Below, piece after piece: positions 52,457 to 62,500 of a DNA stretch of 64,000 nucleotides. A program made the translations under genes and the position numbers. Origin of the DNA: Christiangramia lutea (GTDB taxonomy: Bacteria > Bacteroidota > Bacteroidia > Flavobacteriales > Flavobacteriaceae); contig NZ_JAKVTV010000001.1 of NCBI RefSeq assembly GCF_022489035.1, forward strand, positions 124,001-188,000, written 5' to 3'. Position 1 is the first letter of the stretch. The number at the start of each line of letters is the position of its first letter. Below the pieces are notes generated by a model. The model was not told the DNA's origin, ran no database searches, and saw only the letters and a program-made list of their open reading frames with translations.

Positions 52457-53800
52457 TTAACCTACTTCGGTGATCATTAAATCCAGACCTAATCTAATCA
52501 CTTCCTGAATTTCTATTTTAGAAGTATTCACATATTCTACCAAAGCAAAATCTTCAGGAGCTACTTCATAGATCCCTAAATTTTCCATTTTTTCGATATC
52601 ACCAGCCATACATGCTTTTATAAGCTGCATAGGATACACATCCATTGGCAGAACCTCCTCCATTTCCCCTGTTACTACTAAGGCACGCTCTTCACCGTTT
52701 AAGTTGGTTGTAGGAGTATATTTTCTCTTTGGAAATAACCAGGATAGAGAAGTCTTGGAATTAGAGTGAATGTTATTGTAAGTAAAAGGCAACCAACCGA
52801 ACATGCGGTAATTATTACCTTCAGGAATTAAAGTAACTTCATTATCGAAGAAGCCTACATATTGATTATTGGAAAGCTGAGTTCCCGTCAATACATCCCC
52901 TGAGATAATTCGAACATCATCTGACGCCTGACCAATAAGGTCTGATACATTGCATCCAATCTTGGTTTGATAGTACTTTCTATCTTTAGCCTCACTACCT
53001 GTTACAGCTATAGTTCTATCTGCAATCACATTTCCAGTTAGGAAAACATTACCTATAATAGCCACATCCTCTACTCCAACTGTCCAGGCTCTTTCTCCCC
53101 TGTTCATAGGATCGATCTTATGGATCTGAACTCCCACATTACCAGCCGGATGATCTCCTTTCACATGGTGCAACTCAACACCTTCTATATTTTTAAGGTA
53201 TTGTGCTGAACTCTCATCTACAGAAAGATGAACTTTCCCAGGGGTAAGCTTTCTTAAAGCATTGATACCTTCCTGGAAAGCCTCCAGCTTATCTTTAATG
53301 ATAAAACCTTTATCAGCCGCAAGAGGCGCAGTACTTACTGCAGATATAAAGATAGCTTTAGGAGTATCCTTTGGATCGGCAACGATATCATAAGGTCGCT
53401 GATAGATAAAAGCTCCACAACCACTTTCAAGGATTCTTTCCTTTACATCTTTAGCTTCAGCTTTTGCAGCGTCCATTTTACCAAAATCACGATAAGAATC
53501 TTCAGCATCTGCCTCGATAATTACTTCAAGGATCCTTCTTTTGTCTCCTCTTTTGATTTCTTTAAGAACACCACTTACAGGTGTGGTAAAGCGAATTTGT
53601 TCTGTATATTTTGAGTAGAAAATCTCATCACCGGCAAGAAGTTTTGCTCCTTCTTTAACAACCATTTTAGGTACAACAGTGTGAAAATCTGGCGGTTTGA
53701 TCGCATAGGTCTTGGACCTTGGAGCCTTAACAAGCTCTTTTTCCGCCTCCCCTTCTAATCGCAGAGATAATCCTCTTTTAATTCGAATGTCTTTTGACAT
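52457..53800 (-). CDS. nqrA: Na+-NQR subunit A
   Basis: This 447-aa peripheral subunit lacks TM segments and binds quinone near NqrB. It starts with IRIKRGLSLRLEGEAEK, followed by the RnfC-like barrel (FHTVVPKMVVKEGAKLLAGD) and HVKGDHPAGNVGVQIHKI. It is the first gene of the operon; a perfect -7 box is 40 bp upstream. Confidence 0.96.
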   Translation of the reverse strand: MSKDIRIKRGLSLRLEGEAEKELVKAPRSKTYAIKPPDFHTVVPKMVVKEGAKLLAGDEIFYSKYTEQIRFTTPVSGVLKEIKRGDKRRILEVIIEADAEDSYRDFGKMDAAKAEAKDVKERILESGCGAFIYQRPYDIVADPKDTPKAIFISAVSTAPLAADKGFIIKDKLEAFQEGINALRKLTPGKVHLSVDESSAQYLKNIEGVELHHVKGDHPAGNVGVQIHKIDPMNRGERAWTVGVEDVAIIGNVFLTGNVIADRTIAVTGSEAKDRKYYQTKIGCNVSDLIGQASDDVRIISGDVLTGTQLSNNQYVGFFDNEVTLIPEGNNYRMFGWLPFTYNNIHSNSKTSLSWLFPKRKYTPTTNLNGEERALVVTGEMEEVLPMDVYPMQLIKACMAGDIEKMENLGIYEVAPEDFALVEYVNTSKIEIQEVIRLGLDLMITEVG

Positions 53801-53839
53801 AGGATGGAGTGTATGTTAAAATTTTTAGTTTAAAGTCGT

Positions 53840-53848
53840 GCAAATTTA
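53840..53848 (-). promoter_or_regulatory. -7 box of nqr operon
   Basis: TAAATTTGC on the minus strand fits TAnnTTTGC exactly, 40 bp from the nqrA ATG. Confidence 0.65.
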
Positions 53849-53913
53849 TGAATTTTCACTCCATTTATCCCAAGAAATAATAGAATTTTACTTTCATCAA
53901 CTGTTAAAATAAA

Positions 53914-53945
53914 TTGACCTAAAACGCTATTTTCTTTTAACTTTG
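53914..53945 (+). promoter_or_regulatory. promoter of T9SS plug gene (-33/-7)
   Basis: A TTG at 53914-53916 and TAACTTTG at 53938-53945, separated by 21 bp, match the two-part Bacteroidota promoter. The ATG follows 16 bp later at 53962. Confidence 0.55.
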
Positions 53946-53961
53946 TCTATTATCATATTTT

Positions 53962-55215
53962 ATGAAAGGCTTATTACTATTTCTATTCCTGGGAGGAATT
54001 GGTTTCTCGGCCTTAGGCCAGCACGCAAAAGAAATGACCCCTCCCGCTTTTATCAAAACGATTATTTTTCAGGGTGAATCTAATGAGAATTATGGTAATC
54101 CCGTAGTAAGACTTGGCGGAACTTTAAATTTAAGTTTCGACGATATTATTGGTGATGAAGCCGACTATTATTACACCATAGAACATTTTAATTTCGACTG
54201 GACACCGAGCCAATTGAGTAAAAATGAATATTTGGATGGCTTTGACAATGTGAGGATTCTCAATTTCACTAATGCCCTCAACACCATTCAACCCTACACT
54301 CATTACGAACTCAGCATTCCAAATAAGAACGTTAAGCGATTAAAGGTTTCAGGGAATTATATTTTAAGCGTTTTCAATTCAAACCGTGAATTGGTGTTCT
54401 CAAGAAAGTTCATGGTTTACGAACCACTTACTCAGGTTGCTGCTGAAATTAAAAGATCCAGGGACCTGAATTTTATTGACGAAAAGCAGATCGTGAATTT
54501 CAGCATAAACTCACCAGATCTTTTACTGAAGAATCCGGCGCAAAATGTGATGGTGAGTCTCATCCAGAATTATAATTATAAGCTGGCTATAAACAACCTG
54601 GAACCTCAATACACAATTGGAAATGAACTTATTTATAGGTATGACGCCGAATCTTCTTTCTGGGGAGGCAATGAATTTCTCCAATTCGATAATAGGGAGT
54701 TGAGGGTTTCTACTGCAGATATAGCAAGCGTGGAACTGGAAGATCTTTATCATCATTACCTGTTTTTGGATTTCAACCGTAATAATGAGCCTTATACATA
54801 TAATCCAGATATAAATGGCGGATTCGTAGTGAGAAACCTCCAGGCTCAAAATTCAAATATTGAGGCAGAATATGTCTGGGTTCATTTCCGTTTGAAGAAT
54901 TACGAGAACATAGGAAAATCAGAATTTCACATTTATGGCGGCTTCAATAATTTTGAACTCGACGAAAGTACACTTCTTAAATATAACCGGGAAACGGGTT
55001 ATTATGAAGGCGCCAGGTTATTTAAGCAAGGATATTACAATTATAAATATGTGCTTCTAAACCAGGATGGCAGTATTGATGATGGTTTTAATAGTGGAAA
55101 CTTTGATGAGACAGAGAATATATACAGCATCCTGGTCTATTACAGTCCGCCAGGTGCGAGATTTGACAGGATGATTGGTGTTGGCTATGCAAATTCTGAG
55201 AATATTCGAAACTAA
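53962..55215 (+). CDS. type IX secretion system plug protein (DUF5103)
   Basis: This 417-aa secreted protein has a signal peptide (MKGLLLFLFLGGIGFSALGQ). The DUF5103 fold is recognisable by PVVRLGGTLNLSFDDI, DYYYTIEHFNFDWTPSQLSKNEYLDGF, YTHYELSIPN and the C-terminal EFHIYGGFNNFELDE...GYYNYKYV. In the T9SS, the plug protein closes the SprA translocon pore on the periplasmic side. It is followed by the DUF3667 gene after 12 bp. T9SS presence fits the giant secreted protein at 59.5 kb. Confidence 0.88.
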   Translation: MKGLLLFLFLGGIGFSALGQHAKEMTPPAFIKTIIFQGESNENYGNPVVRLGGTLNLSFDDIIGDEADYYYTIEHFNFDWTPSQLSKNEYLDGFDNVRILNFTNALNTIQPYTHYELSIPNKNVKRLKVSGNYILSVFNSNRELVFSRKFMVYEPLTQVAAEIKRSRDLNFIDEKQIVNFSINSPDLLLKNPAQNVMVSLIQNYNYKLAINNLEPQYTIGNELIYRYDAESSFWGGNEFLQFDNRELRVSTADIASVELEDLYHHYLFLDFNRNNEPYTYNPDINGGFVVRNLQAQNSNIEAEYVWVHFRLKNYENIGKSEFHIYGGFNNFELDESTLLKYNRETGYYEGARLFKQGYYNYKYVLLNQDGSIDDGFNSGNFDETENIYSILVYYSPPGARFDRMIGVGYANSENIRN

Positions 55216-55227
55216 TATTCCTCCGCC

Positions 55228-56346
55228 ATGCTGGAAAAATATAATACGAAAGACGCACTTTATAAGTACCGGGGAAAAACCTGTTTAAATTGTTATCTCC
55301 CCCTGGAAAAGAGCGACCATTTCTGTCCCAATTGCGGACAAAAGAACACCACTAAAAAATTAAGTTTTGGTGATTTTTTTGTTGAATTCTTCTCAGGCCT
55401 ATTTAATTATGATTCCAGGTTCCAAAGAACTTTAAGGGTTCTTCTTTTCAAACCCGGAAAGATCTCTAAAGATTTTATCAACGGTAAGAGAATGCGATAT
55501 GCGAATCCTTTCCGCTTTTACCTGAGTGCCTCAATTATATTTTTCCTTATCGCGGGACTTTCAAATCGATTTGAAGGAGTGAATTTTGCAGAACAGGAGC
55601 AAGGTTTTGAGAATCAGGTAAATAAAATAGGACAGGACAGTATTTTAAAATCTGAATTAAAAGAAATCCCAGCTATAAAAGAGAATAACATTCCGGTGGA
55701 TTCAATTTTTCAGAATGTAACCCGGGGAAAAGATACCGTAAAAGAAACCTACCAGGACATATATTTCACACAGGCACAAATGGACACAATGAGTTTTCCG
55801 GAAAGAACCGGTAAAAAACTCACCATTTTCTACAGGTATTACAAGGAAAATAAGAACCCGATTGCGGAAGAAGTCCTTAAAGACCTGAACTATGAAAATA
55901 CAGCCTGGAACCAGTGGTTATATAGGAAAGCTGTAAAATTTGACCTATTCTACAATAACCCCAAGCTCTTTGCAGATTATTTTACCAATAAACTGCCTTT
56001 TATAATATTCTTCTACCTACCAATTTTCGCCCTTTTCATATGGCTAATTTATATAAGGAGACCGTTTAATTATATGGAGCATCTCATCTTTGCCTTCCAT
56101 GTTCAAACCACCCTGTTCGTTCTCTACATTATTGGTTATTCTGTAGATTATTTACTTCAATCAGATTGGGGGTTCACCCTTGCTAATACGGTTTTTGTTT
56201 TCTATTTGTATAAGTCCATGAGGAACTTTTACGAACAGGGCCGTGTTAAAACGATTTTAAAGTTCATAATTCTAAACTTTATATTTTTTACTTTAGCAAC
56301 TATAGCAACAATTATAGCGGTAATTGTTTCTTTTTCAATTTATTAG
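55228..56346 (+). CDS. DUF3667 domain-containing zinc-ribbon membrane protein
   Basis: This 372-aa protein has an N-terminal zinc ribbon, CLNCYLPL...FCPNCGQKN (four Cys near residues 19-38), then the DUF3667 part (SFGDFFVEFFSGLFNYDSRFQRTL, FKPGKISKDFINGKRMRYANP). TM segments lie near 95-115, 255-275, 285-310, 315-335 and 345-370. The function is unknown; a membrane regulator or scaffold is possible. It starts 12 bp after the plug gene. Confidence 0.85.
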   Translation: MLEKYNTKDALYKYRGKTCLNCYLPLEKSDHFCPNCGQKNTTKKLSFGDFFVEFFSGLFNYDSRFQRTLRVLLFKPGKISKDFINGKRMRYANPFRFYLSASIIFFLIAGLSNRFEGVNFAEQEQGFENQVNKIGQDSILKSELKEIPAIKENNIPVDSIFQNVTRGKDTVKETYQDIYFTQAQMDTMSFPERTGKKLTIFYRYYKENKNPIAEEVLKDLNYENTAWNQWLYRKAVKFDLFYNNPKLFADYFTNKLPFIIFFYLPIFALFIWLIYIRRPFNYMEHLIFAFHVQTTLFVLYIIGYSVDYLLQSDWGFTLANTVFVFYLYKSMRNFYEQGRVKTILKFIILNFIFFTLATIATIIAVIVSFSIY

Positions 56347-56348
56347 AA

Positions 56349-56735
56349 ATGACACATCAGGTCACTAAAGGCATAAAAATTTCTGTCGATACACATTTCG
56401 AAGGGATGTTCTACAAGAACTATAAGATGCATTTTGCCTTTGGTTATCAGATTACCATAGAGAATCGTAGTAACGACCCTGTTCAATTAAAATCTAGGTT
56501 CTGGCAGATTCATGATTCACTTAATGATATAGAAACCGTTTCGGGAGAAGGTGTGATTGGCAAAAAGCCAGTAATACAACCAGGAGATAGTCATAGTTAC
56601 CAAAGTGGATGTTTACTTACCGGACCTTTCGGTGCCATGCACGGGCATTATAATATGGTGAACCTTACTAGCAAAGGGAAATTCAAGGTAAGAATACCAT
56701 CCTTTAAACTTAATGCTCCTTACGCGTTGAACTGA
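56349..56735 (+). CDS. apaG: ApaG protein
   Basis: This 128-aa protein has the ApaG fibronectin-III-like fold: GIKISVDTHFE, HFAFGYQITIENRSNDPVQLKSRFW, and GVIGKKPVIQPGDSHSYQSGCLLTGPFGAMHGHY. The family is linked to Co2+/Mg2+ tolerance and Ap4A metabolism in gammaproteobacteria; in this phylum the role is not known. It overlaps the convergent NRDE gene by 16 bp at the 3' end. Confidence 0.92.
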   Translation: MTHQVTKGIKISVDTHFEGMFYKNYKMHFAFGYQITIENRSNDPVQLKSRFWQIHDSLNDIETVSGEGVIGKKPVIQPGDSHSYQSGCLLTGPFGAMHGHYNMVNLTSKGKFKVRIPSFKLNAPYALN

Positions 56736-57439
56736 AAATACTCTTTAAAAGTTTCCTTTGTTTCCAAATCTTTGTATTCGAACTCCAGTTCTTTTTTTGA
56801 ATTGAAAACCTGGCTAACGCTTCGTGTTTTTAAAAAGCCCCTGTCTATGATTAGGTCGTATTCCTTGTTCCCTACTCCAGCATTAAGATGAAAGTTTAAT
56901 AGGGAATCTGGGGAGAAACCTTTAGATTCCTTGAGATCTTTGAACCATTCTACTCTTGAGGTTTTCATTTTTTCAGAATATAAAGGAGAAGACGACCAGA
57001 TATGCTCTTTTAGGGGCAGCTTGGTTACCTGCCTGTTCTCACCATCCCAAAGCAGCTCATAAAAGATCAAACCATTAGACCAGTCCACAATAACCATGGT
57101 AAAAGGCTCAATCCCATCCAGCTCATATTTCTTGAGAGAATTTTTCAATTTTTTCTCGCTAAGAAAATCGAGAACCACCACACCCCTGCTTTTCCTGTAA
57201 TCTGGCTTTCTCACATGAGGCTTCCTGGCACCGTTCATCAGGCAAACACATCTCAAATGCTCGCTAACACCAATCCAGGTGCCACCGGCCTTTGCGTCCT
57301 TTGGAAAATATAATTTAGTTTCAGCGTAGATCTCAGACCTTGGCGGAAGTGTTTTTCTGCTTACAGCCTCATCACGGTTTGAGGTAAGAATAAAACCGTT
57401 CATCGAATCTGGATGCGGAACTAAAGTAATCGTACACAT
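56720..57439 (-). CDS. NRDE (TANGO2-like) family protein
   Basis: This 239-aa protein has the NRDE signature: MCTITL at the start, then FILTSNRDEAVSRKTLPP near residues 17-34. The Cys at position 2 and the NRDE motif suggest an N-terminal-nucleophile-like fold. TANGO2 homologues are tied to haem and lipid handling in eukaryotes; in bacteria the role is unsettled. It is cytoplasmic by sequence. Confidence 0.88.
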   Translation of the reverse strand: MCTITLVPHPDSMNGFILTSNRDEAVSRKTLPPRSEIYAETKLYFPKDAKAGGTWIGVSEHLRCVCLMNGARKPHVRKPDYRKSRGVVVLDFLSEKKLKNSLKKYELDGIEPFTMVIVDWSNGLIFYELLWDGENRQVTKLPLKEHIWSSSPLYSEKMKTSRVEWFKDLKESKGFSPDSLLNFHLNAGVGNKEYDLIIDRGFLKTRSVSQVFNSKKELEFEYKDLETKETFKEYFQFNA

Positions 57440-57578
57440 GGGTGAATTTCAAAATTTTAAGGAAAATTACAAAAAAAGTTAAGCTTTCGTGAAGGGTCCT
57501 TTCTCCTACCTGAAAATCGCTTTATTTTTTTACCTTTAGCGCAATTAAAATACAATCGAAAAAAGCAAAAATATAATT

Positions 57579-59222
57579 ATGGGAAAAGGATTTTTTCACG
57601 TTCCTTTAGCAGTTAACGAACCAGTTAAAAGTTATGCTCCAGGAACCCCAGAAAGAGAAGAAGTATTACTTACTTACAAGGATCTATGGAACGCAAATAC
57701 TGAAGTTCCTCTTTATATAGGATCTGAAGAAGTCAAAACAGGAGATACCAGGACAATTAATCCTCCACATGATCATAAACACGTGGTTGGAACTTATCAT
57801 ATTGCCAAGAAAAAGCATGTTGAAAAGGCCATTGAAGAGGCTCTTGAAGCCAGAAAAAAATGGGCTAAATTGGAATGGGAACAACGTGCGGCTATTTTCT
57901 TAAAAGCTGCCGACCTTATCTCCGGACCATACAGACAGAAGATGAACGCTGCTACCATGATTGGGCAGTCCAAGAATATTTACCAGGCTGAAATTGATTC
58001 TGCAGCAGAAATTTGTGACTTCCTGCGCTTTAACGTAGAATTCATGTCTGAACTTTATAATGAGCAACCAATTTCTTCTGATGGTAACTGGAACCGTGTT
58101 GAGTACAGACCACTTGAAGGATTTGTATATGCCATAACTCCTTTCAACTTTACCGCGATCGCCGGAAACCTGCCATCTAGTGCAGCTCTTATGGGGAACG
58201 TTGCTGTTTGGAAGCCAAGTGACAGCCAGATGCTATCAGCACAGGTGATCATGGAAGTGTTTAAGGAAGCTGGACTTCCAGACGGCGTAATTAATATGGT
58301 AAATGGTGATCCAGAAATGGTGACTGATACCGTATTAGCAAGTCCTGATTTCGCGGGAATTCACTTTACCGGAAGCACTAATGTATTTAAAGGTATCTGG
58401 GCGAAAATTGGTAATAATATTAATAAATACAAAAGCTACCCAAGAATCGTTGGGGAAACAGGAGGTAAAGACTTTATCCTTGCGCATCCAACGGCGAATC
58501 CAAAACAGGTTGCTACGGCCATCTCAAGAGGAGCATTTGAATACCAGGGACAAAAATGTAGTGCAGCTTCCAGGGTATACCTCCCAAAAAGTCTTTGGCC
58601 ACAGATCAAGGATTACGTAGTAGAAGATGTAGAGTCTTTCAAAATGGGATCTCCCGAAGATATGACCAATTTCATTAACGCAGTTATTCATGAAGGTTCT
58701 TTTGATAAACTTGCAAGTTATATCGATAAGGCTAAAAAGGATAAAAATGCTGAAATAGTAGTTGGTGGTAATTATGATAAATCTAAAGGTTACTTTGTAG
58801 AACCAACGGTGATCCTGACTACAGATCCTCATTACACTACCATGGAAACCGAATTATTTGGTCCTGTGGTAACGATCTATGTTTATGACGATAAGAATTT
58901 TACCGAGAAGAAATGGGCAGACATCTGCGAAACTGTAGACAACACCAGTATTTACGCATTAACCGGAGCTATTTTATCCGGTGACCGTTATGCCGCGGCC
59001 CAGGCCACAGATTTACTTCAAAATGCTGCCGGTAATTTTTACATTAACGACAAGCCTACGGGAGCCGTTGTTGGTCAGCAACCTTTCGGAGGTGCCAGAT
59101 CCAGTGGTACAAACGACAAAGCAGGATCTAAGATGAATCTTATGAGATGGGTCTCAGTAAGATTGATCAAGGAAACCTTTGTTCCCGCAACAGATTACAG
59201 ATATCCTTTTATGGGAGAATAG
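57579..59222 (+). CDS. pruA: L-glutamate gamma-semialdehyde dehydrogenase (P5C dehydrogenase)
   Basis: This 547-aa aldehyde dehydrogenase has the catalytic Cys in YQGQKCSAASR near residue 326 and the Glu in ETGGKDF near 292. The N-terminal FHVPLAVNEPVKSYAPGTPER is specific for the monofunctional P5CDH class, as is the C-terminal QQPFGGARSSGTNDKAGS. It oxidises glutamate semialdehyde to glutamate in proline catabolism. The proline dehydrogenase is not adjacent. A strong terminator follows. Confidence 0.95.
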   Translation: MGKGFFHVPLAVNEPVKSYAPGTPEREEVLLTYKDLWNANTEVPLYIGSEEVKTGDTRTINPPHDHKHVVGTYHIAKKKHVEKAIEEALEARKKWAKLEWEQRAAIFLKAADLISGPYRQKMNAATMIGQSKNIYQAEIDSAAEICDFLRFNVEFMSELYNEQPISSDGNWNRVEYRPLEGFVYAITPFNFTAIAGNLPSSAALMGNVAVWKPSDSQMLSAQVIMEVFKEAGLPDGVINMVNGDPEMVTDTVLASPDFAGIHFTGSTNVFKGIWAKIGNNINKYKSYPRIVGETGGKDFILAHPTANPKQVATAISRGAFEYQGQKCSAASRVYLPKSLWPQIKDYVVEDVESFKMGSPEDMTNFINAVIHEGSFDKLASYIDKAKKDKNAEIVVGGNYDKSKGYFVEPTVILTTDPHYTTMETELFGPVVTIYVYDDKNFTEKKWADICETVDNTSIYALTGAILSGDRYAAAQATDLLQNAAGNFYINDKPTGAVVGQQPFGGARSSGTNDKAGSKMNLMRWVSVRLIKETFVPATDYRYPFMGE

Positions 59223-59245
59223 ACAGAATTCTTGGTAATTCTTAA

Positions 59246-59275
59246 AAGCCGCCTTATTTGGGCGGCTTTTTTTAT
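59246..59275 (+). terminator. intrinsic terminator of pruA
   Basis: The stem AAAGCCGCC/GGCGGCTTT has a 7-nt loop and a T-tail of eight. Confidence 0.9.
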
Positions 59276-59509
59276 TACACTGATTTAAAGCAGGTTATAA
59301 ATACCAGATTTTTCACCTACTGATTTCATCGACTATTAACGTTTTTTAGCGAAAATTTAGGATAATTTAAATAATTTCAGTTAATTTTATTTACTATTTC
59401 GCTTACCCCCAGCAGTTTGCGAAGTGTTTTTATTGCTGCCCCACAGCGTTTTTTACCCCTTTTATCATATCCCTACTTTACTATTTATTGTAATTAAACC
59501 TTGATAACT

Positions 59510-62500
59510 ATGGTTCAAAAATTACATGGGAAATTTTTATGGTTCTTATTTTTCCTCCCTGCACTAGTATGGGGGCAAGCTTGTCCTACGTCTGTCCCTA
59601 TTTCAGCTAACCCAGGGAATAATGTTTGTGATGGGACTGAAGTTACTTTTACGGCAACCTCTAGTGGCGGAACAGGAACTTTATCTTACCAATGGCAAAT
59701 TAACAGTGCAAACCAGGGAAGTGCCAGTTCTTCAAATACTTTTACGCCTTCCAGCTTAAGCAACGGGGATAAAATTAGAGTAATCGTCACTTCTTCAGAT
59801 GATGCCAGTTGTTCTAGGAGCAGCAGTCAGATTACGATGACTATTAATTCACTTAAAACTCCAACCGTAAATATAAGCTCCTCTCCTTCTACTAAATGTG
59901 TAGGTGAGAATGTAACTTTTACTGCGGCTAATACTAATGCAGGTTCTAATCCTACCTATTCCTGGTTTGTCAATGGCAATGCTACCGCTGCACAAACTTC
60001 TTCGTCGAACACATTTTCAACTTCCGGTCTGCCAGTTGGAGCCAATAGTATTCGGGTAGTTCTAAGCAGTAGCCTAACTTGTGTTACATCAGCAACTGCC
60101 GAAAATACAGCCAATATAACGATAACTGATAATGCAAGTATCAATACTCCTGGAAATAAAGACCAGGCTAATGTTTGCATCAGTACACCAATAGATCCAA
60201 TTGTTTTTAATATTGGAGGTAGTGGAAATGGAGCTAGCGTTGTAGGGCTTCCTCCGGGAGTTAGCGGAAATTATAGCAGTGGAAATTTCACCATAAGCGG
60301 TTCTCCTTCTACAACTGGAACCTTTAACTATACCGTCACCACCAGTGGATCTTGTGAATCTGTTGCTGAAACTGGCTCCATCACAGTACTGAACAATGCA
60401 ACGATCAGTCTCTCTTCCTCTAATAATGTGCAGGAAGTTTGTCAGGATGAAGCTATTCAGGCTATAAACTATAATATTGGTGAAACCGGAACAGGAGCTA
60501 ATGTTACCGGCCTACCTGCTGGAATTTCAGGAAATTTCTCTGGCGGAGTTTTTACTATTTCCGGATCGAGTTCAGTTACAGGAACCCATAATTACAGCAT
60601 TACCGCCACCGGAACCTGTGGAGATTCCAATACTCTTAACGGTTCTATTTCGATCAACGAAAACCTGGAGCCTTCGGTTAGCATTACCTCATCTGATGCT
60701 GATAGTACTATATGTGCTGGTACTGAGGTTACTTTTACGGCCAATGCCACGAATGGAGGAAGTTCTCCTTCGTATCAATGGCAAATCAACGGTGCAAACG
60801 CGGGCACGAACAATTCATCCTTTACTACCAGTTCATTATCCGATGGCGATACGGTTACCGTTATTCTAACTTCTGATGAAACCTGTGTAACTCAGTCAAC
60901 GGTAACCAGTAACACAATTGCGTTTACCGTAAATCCTAATTTGACTCCGAGTGTAACAATCACAGCCAGTGACAGTGATATTTGTACAGGAGACACTGTA
61001 GATTTCAGTATAGATTTTATAGAAAACCAAGGAACGAATCCAACATATCAATGGAAACTGGATGGTGCCAATGTAGGAGGTAATAGTGACACCTTCTCTA
61101 CATCAAATCTTACAGATGGCCAGGTCGTATCACTGGTAATTACATCCAGTGAAACCTGCTTGGCAACAGCTACCGCAACAAGTAATGAAGTTGTTACTAT
61201 TGTTAACCCAAATTTAACTCCTGAAATTACCATAGTTTCCAACGATGCAGATAATATTATTTGTTCCGGATCTAACATAACTTTCAATGCCACTCCAGTT
61301 TATGGAGGGTCAAACCCATCCTATCAATGGTATGTAGATGGGAGTCCAGTAGGATCTGGAGGAGCTTCATTTAACACCGCAGGTTTAACTGATGGCCAAA
61401 CTGTAAAGGTCTTAATGACTTCTGATGAGGAATGTCTTGCTTTAAATACAGCTGAAAGTAATGAAATTACTGTTCAGGTAGATAATTCGATAACCGGTAT
61501 TACCCCCGCTTTCGACACTACGAATCCAGCTCATAATAGCACTGCAATTTGCCCGGTAACAGAGGTTGTTTATAAAGTAAATCCAATTCCCGGTGCTAGG
61601 TCTTATAATTGGACTTATCCATCTGGATGGACTGTTGTTTCCCAAAACGGTAATTTAATCACTCTTAAAGCAGGGACCAATGCTCAAAGTGGAAATATTT
61701 CAGTTACCGCTGTTAATAATTGCGGTAACTCTGCTACTCTTACTGAAAGCGTTAGCACTGGTACCGTTGTTTTAGTGGATGCAGGACCAGATCAAAATGT
61801 TTGTATTGGAACCAATCAAGTCAATTTAGCCGGGCAAATTGGTGGAGTAATTACAAAATCTAAAGATTGGAGCTGGAGTGCTAGTGTTTCTGGAGGATCA
61901 TTTTCAAATGGTGGTAATAACCTAACCGGAACTTATTCTCTGCCTAATTCCATTAGAAACAACGGAGGAACGGTAACCATAACCATAACTTCAATAGACC
62001 CAAGTGGACCATGTGGACCCAAAACTGATTCTATGGTGTTAACAGTGGTAAAAAATGCCACGATTTCAAACCCATCCAATAAAAATCAATCCGTCTGTGT
62101 CGATAATTCAATAACTAACATAGACTTCAATATCACCGATGCCGGGACCGGAGCTACTGTTTCTGGGCTACCCGCAGGAGTAAACGGATCTTTCAATGCC
62201 GGAATTTTCACTGTTTCAGGCACCCCTACGGAAGCAGGCGTCTTTAATTATACGGTGAATACTACAGGTAATTGTACAGGTCAACAAACTTCACAAAGTG
62301 GAACTATTACGGTTTCTCCAGATCATACGATCAGTGATCCTGCCAACAAAGTTCAGGAAATTTGTATTAATACAGCCATTGAGAATATTCTGTTTACAAC
62401 GAATGAATCGGTCACAGATGCAAGCGTTTCAGGACTTCCAGCCGGGCTTTCCGGTGTTTTCGCTTCCGGAACTTATACCATTAACGGAACCGCAACAGAA